Positions 59,417 through 64,000 of a DNA stretch of 64,000 nt are shown here, in pieces; the first letter of the stretch is position 1, and each line of letters opens with the position of its first letter. A program made the translations under genes and the position numbers. Origin of the DNA: Comamonadaceae bacterium (GTDB taxonomy: Bacteria; Pseudomonadota; Gammaproteobacteria; Burkholderiales; Burkholderiaceae_C); contig CANJNC010000005.1 of NCBI GenBank assembly GCA_947475685.1, positions 37,184 through 101,183 on the forward strand, written 5' to 3'. The notes under the pieces were generated by a model. It was given only the letters and a program-made list of their open reading frames with translations, had not been told where the DNA came from and did not search any database.

Positions 59417-60451
59417 TTAATCGGTCTTTTCTGGCTCGGGCCAACCCAGCAGCTTAAAGGCGTTGCCAAAGTAAATTCGCCTGGCATCTTCGGGCGCCAA
59501 GTTCAAGGTCTCAATAGAGCGAATCCCCTCTCGAATGAACATGGGCCCCTCTTCTGGATCAAAGGGGCAGTCACTGGCAAAGACAACATGCTCAGAGCCA
59601 AAGAAATCAAGTCCACATTGAAGGGCTGAGGAGGAGCCTCCTAAAACCGTATCACCATAGAACATCTTAAAATATTCCATGGGTTTTTTCTTTAAATCCT
59701 TGAGCACTTGGGCCTCTGAACCATCCGCACTTCTCGAGCCCAATTGGGCCCAAAGTGTTTCCGCTCGCCCTGAAAAATAAGGCAACATCCCTCCACAATG
59801 GTGGGTGATGAGTTTAAGGTCTGGCAATTTATCAAATAAACCTGAAAACACCATTCTGGACATGGCCACACTGGTCTCATAGGGCCAGCCCAAAACTTGC
59901 CAAATTTCATACTTGGATTTGTCTTCCGTGTCGTAATCAGGTTTGGAGCCCGGTCGCGTTGGGTGCATCCAAACGGGGAGATGGTGCACGTTGGTGATGC
60001 GCTCAAAAATTGGAAAGATATCGGGGTGATCCAAGGCGCGTCCATTGGCGTGAGAGAGCACCTGAACACCTTTTGCGCCTAAGTGATGAATGGCATGGTC
60101 CATCTCTTCCAATGCGGCTTGGGTGTTGTTCATTGGCAAAGAGGCCACGAAAGTGGGGAACTGCTCGGGCCATTTTTGACAAATTTCAGCCATGCCCTCA
60201 TTGGCAACTCTTGCAAAATGGGGGGATTCTTGCGGCCCACCCAGCATCTCTGGAGAGGGGACTGCCAAGGAGATGATCTGCTTGACTTCCGGCCAGGCCT
60301 TGAGCATCTCGACTCTGGCTGGCATGTCCCATAGCATTCTGAGGTTGCTCATGCGCTTGATCATGCCCGGCTCACGGCCATGTTTTTTGACCAGTTCCAC
60401 ATAAGACGGGGGCATAACGTGGTTGTAGATGTCTATTTTGGGCGTTTTCAA
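59417..60451 (-). CDS. ACMSD-type amidohydrolase/decarboxylase
   Basis: 344 residues from a TTG at 60451, with AAGGA seven bases upstream and no nearer ATG. Blocks: KIDIYNHVMPPSYVEL at residue 5 (the HxH metal motif reads YNH), PVWMHPTRPGSKPDY near 170, FSGLFDKLPDLKLITHHCGGMLPYFSGR near 218, and FASDCPFDPEEGPMFI near 298 with the metal aspartate. This is the amidohydrolase branch holding 2-amino-3-carboxymuconate-semialdehyde decarboxylase and gamma-resorcylate decarboxylase. It diverges from a hydroxyquinol 1,2-dioxygenase-like gene, which fits decarboxylation of a di- or trihydroxybenzoate before ring cleavage. Substrate is inference. Confidence 0.85.
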   Translation of the reverse strand: MKTPKIDIYNHVMPPSYVELVKKHGREPGMIKRMSNLRMLWDMPARVEMLKAWPEVKQIISLAVPSPEMLGGPQESPHFARVANEGMAEICQKWPEQFPTFVASLPMNNTQAALEEMDHAIHHLGAKGVQVLSHANGRALDHPDIFPIFERITNVHHLPVWMHPTRPGSKPDYDTEDKSKYEIWQVLGWPYETSVAMSRMVFSGLFDKLPDLKLITHHCGGMLPYFSGRAETLWAQLGSRSADGSEAQVLKDLKKKPMEYFKMFYGDTVLGGSSSALQCGLDFFGSEHVVFASDCPFDPEEGPMFIREGIRSIETLNLAPEDARRIYFGNAFKLLGWPEPEKTD

Positions 60452-60472
60452 TTAAAAATCCTTGAGGTTTGT

Positions 60473-60490
60473 TTGACAATTGAGCGTCAA
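60473..60490. promoter_or_regulatory. Inverted repeat in the divergent decarboxylase/dioxygenase spacer
   Basis: TTGAC and GTCAA flank eight bases, 22 bases upstream of the decarboxylase TTG. It could be an operator for a shared regulator or part of a -35 element for the leftward promoter. Confidence 0.35.
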
Positions 60491-60676
60491 GTTTCTAGAA
60501 CTGGTGATCATCTCACAGCTCTTATCGAGTACAAACCCTTACATACCCTAATTATTCTTTCAAAGAGCGCCATAATGATGTGCTTTTCAACGGCATAAAA
60601 TTTATTTTCTCAGTGCATTCAAAGCCCATACCGTTTTTTAATTTGTTTATCGACCCTATCCAATCACCTACCCAAG

Positions 60677-61585
60677 ATGTTAAATACTCCTCAAGAATTG
60701 ACCGCCTTTGTACTCGAGCAAATGAAACGGACTCAGGATCCGAGATCCAGAGAAATTTTCACCCAATTGGTCAAGCATTTGCATGCGTTTATCAGTGAGG
60801 CCAAGCTCACGGAGGCGGAGTTCCATTTGGCCTGTTCCTTGATTGCCAAACTTGGACAGCAAAGCAATGCATCGCACAATGAAGTGACCTTGATGGCAGG
60901 CTCTTTGGGCGTGTCGGCACTTGTTTGTTTGCAAAACAACGGCCAAGGTGGCACGCAACCAACCACTGCCAACTTAATGGGCCCCTTTTGGAGAGAGGGT
61001 TCTCCCTTCACGCCAAGTGGGGGGTCTCTTCTTCGCTCAAAGACCGCAGGAGAGAGAGTTTGGGTCAACGCCTATGTGAAAGACTTTAGTGCAAAGCCTA
61101 TTGCTGATGCACGCGTGGATGTATGGCACTCTTCTAATGAGGGGCTTTATGAAAATCAAGATGCAAAGCAAGCGCAAATGAATTTAAGGGGATGCTTTAA
61201 AACCGATGTCAACGGACATTTTCAATTTGAAACCATCAAACCCTCTGGGTATCCGATTCCCACCAACGGATTGGTGGGGGAGTTATTAAAGCAACTGGGT
61301 CGCCACAATATGCGACCGGCGCACTTGCATTTTTTGATCTTCAAGGAGGGACTTAAAACACAGTTCTCTCAGGTCTACTCCAATGACGATCCGTATTTGG
61401 AGACCGATGTTCAGTTTGGTGTGACCAATGCGTTGGTTGGGCAATATGTTCGCCACGAAAGTGAACCGTTTCCCACCGACCAGGTCAAAGGAGATTGGTG
61501 GAGTTTGGACTTTACTTTCAAAGTTGAGCCAGGGCACTCTTATTTACCCAAGCCGCCCATTACCCAAAAGGTTTTGGCCTCTTGA
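60677..61585 (+). CDS. Intradiol ring-cleavage dioxygenase, hydroxyquinol 1,2-dioxygenase-like
   Basis: 302 residues. The helical N-terminal dimerisation domain (residues 1-100) is followed by the catalytic barrel. Fe(III) ligands are visible: a tyrosine in SNEGLYENQD near 160, a tyrosine in PSGYPIPTNG near 195, and two histidines in RHNMRPAHLHF near 220. Such enzymes open catechol or hydroxyquinol between the hydroxyl groups, giving muconate or maleylacetate. The GPFWREGSPFTPSG segment near 95 and size favour the hydroxyquinol type. No maleylacetate reductase or flavin monooxygenase is adjacent. It diverges from the ACMSD-type decarboxylase. Confidence 0.9.
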   Translation: MLNTPQELTAFVLEQMKRTQDPRSREIFTQLVKHLHAFISEAKLTEAEFHLACSLIAKLGQQSNASHNEVTLMAGSLGVSALVCLQNNGQGGTQPTTANLMGPFWREGSPFTPSGGSLLRSKTAGERVWVNAYVKDFSAKPIADARVDVWHSSNEGLYENQDAKQAQMNLRGCFKTDVNGHFQFETIKPSGYPIPTNGLVGELLKQLGRHNMRPAHLHFLIFKEGLKTQFSQVYSNDDPYLETDVQFGVTNALVGQYVRHESEPFPTDQVKGDWWSLDFTFKVEPGHSYLPKPPITQKVLAS

Positions 61586-62166
61586 GGTCTATCTGGTTTA
61601 GGCACGTTGTGATGTGTGAGTACAAATTTTTTTCTTGACTTCTCCAAGGCACGCTTCTTAAAAGCCCTCTAAGAGGCCGATGAGACATGGGCCTTGAGAC
61701 TTGAGACTTGAGACTTGAGACAAGGGGCAGGGGGCAGGGGTAGACGCGCACAAGCTTGGAGCAAGTTTAAAAAAAGCCACACTGCTGTCTATTTGTCTTT
61801 GTCACCCGTCAAACACCATTCACACATGAGCCAAGCCTCTTCAAGGTGCTTGGCTTAGGGTTTGAAATACGGCGATCACACGAGCCGGATGCTGGGTATG
61901 AGAGAGCGCGTCAAGCATGGGTGAAGCCTGAGGATGTTTGTTAAATTGAGAGGTCTTGCCTTGTCAAGCACTCTTGCATTGCCAAGGAGCGATTAGCTCC
62001 CACAGTGCTTAAAGAGTTTGTCCTTTTAGAGCTCAAGAAGACGCAAAAAGTTGTTGACGCGATCTGTGCCTATTTTGGAATGGCGCTGAGTCGTTGGGGA
62101 TTTAAGGGGGTATTTAATTTGACATCGATTAGCACTGATAATGCGGTGATGCTTAATTCTGCGTTC
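61586..62166. other. Long structured spacer before the radical SAM gene
   Basis: About 580 bases without a supported gene. It contains heptamer repeats (61694-61742), a hairpin with the perfect eight-base stem AGCCAAGC/GCTTGGCT at 61829-61855, and a GGAGC/GCTCC stem at 61986-62000. The frame of the radical SAM gene is open from 62005, but that part lacks family sequence. A non-coding RNA or leader is possible but not shown. Confidence 0.4.
61694..61742. repeat. Two adjacent heptanucleotide repeats
   Basis: TTGAGAC occurs four times in a row (61694-61721) and is followed at once by GGGGCAG repeated twice plus a partial copy (61724-61742). Both are perfect seven-base units. Confidence 0.9.
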
Positions 62167-63819
62167 ATGCCCCCATCGATCATTCTTTGCACGATCAATG
62201 CAAAATATATTCATGCTTCATTGGGCCTCAGGTACCTATTGGCCAACATGTCGCGCCATGGCAGCGAGCAATTGTCTAGGCGCACGAGCTTGATGGAATT
62301 CACCTTGTCGCGTCAAACGAAAGACATGGCCAAAGAACTGTTGGCTGCGCTTGGTGTGCAGCAAACGCACTCCACTCAGGTCATTGGTTTTGGAGTCTAT
62401 ATCTGGAATGTCACCCAAACCACTGAACTTGTCCGTCTACTCAAAGCCCTGCGTCCAGGACTCAAGGTGGTTCTAGGAGGGCCTGAGGTGAGTCATGAAT
62501 GTGACGATCAAGAAATCGTTCGCTTGGCTGACCATGTGATCACTGGTTGGGGCGATGTGAGCTTTCCCAAACTTTGCAAGGCTTTGATTCATGGCCCCAA
62601 GCCACTGATGAAGATCATTCAGGGTGAGCAACCCGCTTTGGATCAGATTGAATTGCCCTATCAGCACTACACCGATGATGACCTTGCTCACCGCGTGCTT
62701 TACGTTGAGGCGTCTCGTGGGTGTCCTTTCAAATGCGAGTTTTGTTTGAGTTCACTTGACAAGACAGCCTGGGCGTTTGAGCTCGAACCCTTTCTTCATG
62801 AGATCAGCGCACTTTACAAAAGAGGCGCTCGAAATTTTAAATTCGTGGATCGAACTTTCAACTTAAAAATTGATGCATCCATACAGATCCTTCAGTTTTT
62901 TTTAGACCGATTGGCTGAAAATCCCAGTGAAACGCTGTTTGTCCACTTTGAGGTGATTCCAGATCATTTGCCCGACCGGCTCAAACAGTTGATTGCGCAG
63001 TTTCCTGCAGGGGTTTTGCAGTTTGAGGTGGGTATTCAATCCTTTAACGAGGATGTGCAAAAACTGATCTCCCGTCGTCAAGACAATGACCAGACGGTGG
63101 CCAATTTGAAATGGTTGTTGACGTCATCGAATGCGCATTTGCATACCGACTTGATATTTGGACTACCCGGTGAAACTTTGGAGAGTTTTGCTGAGGGCTT
63201 TGATCGGCTATTGGCCATTGGGCCACAAGAAATTCAACTGGGTATTTTGAAGCGTTTGCGTGGAACGCCTCTGGCGCGTCATACCCCAAATTTTGCCATG
63301 GTCTACGACTTGGATCCGCCCTATGTGGTTCGTCAAACCAATGTCCTGCAAACCAAGACCCTAGAGCGCTTTACCCGTTTGGCTAAGTTTTGGGATTTGG
63401 TGGCCAATTCGGGGCGGTTCAAAAAAACCCTTCCTTTGATCTTGGAACATCGAGCGCCCAGTTGCTCTTCTTTTGAGTCCTTCATGCAATTTTCCGATGC
63501 GCTGTGGAGCAGGTTTGGCAAAAGCTTTGGTCTAAGCCCAGAGGAGTTGGTGGACGCCGTGTTTGATCACTTGACGCACACGTGCGGCTTTGATGAAAAG
63601 CGAGTTCGTGATTTGTTGTTGGTCGATTATTTGGCCAGCGGCGCTCGGGGGCGTCCTATTTGCTTGGCCAAGGCGCGCTTGCCCCGAAGGGGGTACGATC
63701 CAAAGCAGCAGCAAGTAGAGCTCTCGCCCCACTCGGCGCTCGCTAGGCGAGAACGCCAAGACCGCCATGGGCAAGACCATGTGAAGGTGATAAATCAGTT
63801 TGACGTTAAGGCAATTTGA
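62167..63819 (+). CDS. B12-binding-domain radical SAM protein (DUF4080-type)
   Basis: 550 residues from the ATG at 62167 (MPPSIILCTINAKYIHASLG), where family similarity begins; an ATG 18 bases earlier is also possible. The N-terminal cobalamin-binding-type Rossmann domain shows IGFGVYIWN and VVLGGPEVSHE. The radical SAM cluster motif is in EASRGCPFKCEFCLSSLD near residue 185 (CxxxCxxC), with downstream FKFVDRTFNLK, FEVIPDHLPD and LHTDLIFGLPGETLESF. The C-terminal part carries the DUF4080-type extension. Such proteins are annotated as radical SAM enzymes with unknown reaction; the B12 domain is often degenerate. It is a single gene. Confidence 0.88.
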   Translation: MPPSIILCTINAKYIHASLGLRYLLANMSRHGSEQLSRRTSLMEFTLSRQTKDMAKELLAALGVQQTHSTQVIGFGVYIWNVTQTTELVRLLKALRPGLKVVLGGPEVSHECDDQEIVRLADHVITGWGDVSFPKLCKALIHGPKPLMKIIQGEQPALDQIELPYQHYTDDDLAHRVLYVEASRGCPFKCEFCLSSLDKTAWAFELEPFLHEISALYKRGARNFKFVDRTFNLKIDASIQILQFFLDRLAENPSETLFVHFEVIPDHLPDRLKQLIAQFPAGVLQFEVGIQSFNEDVQKLISRRQDNDQTVANLKWLLTSSNAHLHTDLIFGLPGETLESFAEGFDRLLAIGPQEIQLGILKRLRGTPLARHTPNFAMVYDLDPPYVVRQTNVLQTKTLERFTRLAKFWDLVANSGRFKKTLPLILEHRAPSCSSFESFMQFSDALWSRFGKSFGLSPEELVDAVFDHLTHTCGFDEKRVRDLLLVDYLASGARGRPICLAKARLPRRGYDPKQQQVELSPHSALARRERQDRHGQDHVKVINQFDVKAI

Positions 63820-63908
63820 CGCTTAGACATTCACCGGTCGGTCTGCCTGGGGAGCGGACTTCTTTTGCGCGCAATGCCCCTGGCCCTTTAGACGCGGCTA
63901 GGAAAGCT

Positions 63909-64000
63909 CTAAGCACTCAATATGCTTTTGAAAGACGCAATGTCAGTTTTGATCAAAGGGCCTTGAATGCCAAAGTCAGTGAGCACTTGCTTGTGCACTG
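63909..64000 (-). CDS. Possible C-terminal end of a gene cut by the window edge
   Basis: Leftward frame open from the right edge to a stop at 63909, ending VHKQVLTDFGIQGPLIKTDI and ASFKSILSA. About 30 residues are too few to identify. The opposite strand is also open here (RKALSTQYAFERRNVSF), so the strand choice is uncertain. Confidence 0.3.
   Translation of the reverse strand, partial: VHKQVLTDFGIQGPLIKTDIASFKSILSA

Noticed and set aside
61765..61800. GCCACACTGC reminiscent of a B12-box upstream of the B12-type radical SAM gene
   Set aside because: It does not match the core GCCACTG and no further cobalamin riboswitch helices could be traced.
1..64000. CRISPR arrays, insertion sequences, tRNA and rRNA genes
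   Set aside because: No regularly spaced 25-40-base repeats, transposase motifs, tRNA arms or rRNA segments were seen; very degenerate copies could have been missed by eye.

Overview
The window reads as a chromosomal stretch of a Burkholderiales-type betaproteobacterium with moderate GC. The main reason is the large set of Bug (TctC-family) periplasmic solute receptors: eight complete, one cut by the left edge, and two decayed copies, with no TctA/TctB membrane subunits nearby. PanC, Pgi, Rrf2, bactofilin, a CDF metal exporter and a cysteine dioxygenase with rhodanese domains fit the same group. I saw no rRNA, tRNA, CRISPR array, integrase or transposase.

Region 1 to 42 kb is a mosaic of small catabolic modules, usually a Bug receptor beside one to four enzymes for organic, hydroxy or aromatic-derived acids: Ldh-family dehydrogenases (578-1645, 29814-30848), class II aldolases (7613, 8384, 34122, 41404), COG3618 amidohydrolases (27689, 31305 and a broken copy at 12714), Pht5-like proteins (6610, 26791), MmgE/PrpD (21159), a PEP-mutase/isocitrate-lyase type enzyme (22630), an isopropylmalate/tartrate dehydrogenase type enzyme (28607), a TauD-like dioxygenase (33251), TcuA/TcuB (38580-41269) and a two-subunit molybdenum hydroxylase (15940-18635). 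Core genes panC and pgi and two shikimate-dehydrogenase paralogs lie among them. Three remnants (a broken amidohydrolase and two Bug relics) point to active turnover.

Region 42.5 to 46.2 kb is different: three consecutive genes for membrane proteins, two starting with zinc ribbons and one of them largely coiled coil, followed by two small hypothetical genes. I do not recognise this set; it is the best candidate for an undescribed system.

Region 46.3 to 52.4 kb holds a 902-residue fusion of a cysteine-dioxygenase-like cupin with four rhodanese domains. An Rrf2 regulator lies convergent to it, and an array of four operator-like octamers lies upstream of that regulator. A haloacid-dehalogenase-type hydrolase, an orphan ParA-type ATPase and a glycine-zipper protein follow.

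Region 52.5 to 64 kb: an oxidoreductase with a SAF-type C-terminus and a PhyH-type dioxygenase form one operon, upstream of and divergent from a complete TRAP transporter (DctP, DctQ, DctM). Then come a divergent pair made of an ACMSD-type decarboxylase and a hydroxyquinol 1,2-dioxygenase-like enzyme, a structured spacer with heptamer repeats, and a B12-binding radical SAM protein. Function calls are from motifs read by eye; no database search was possible.
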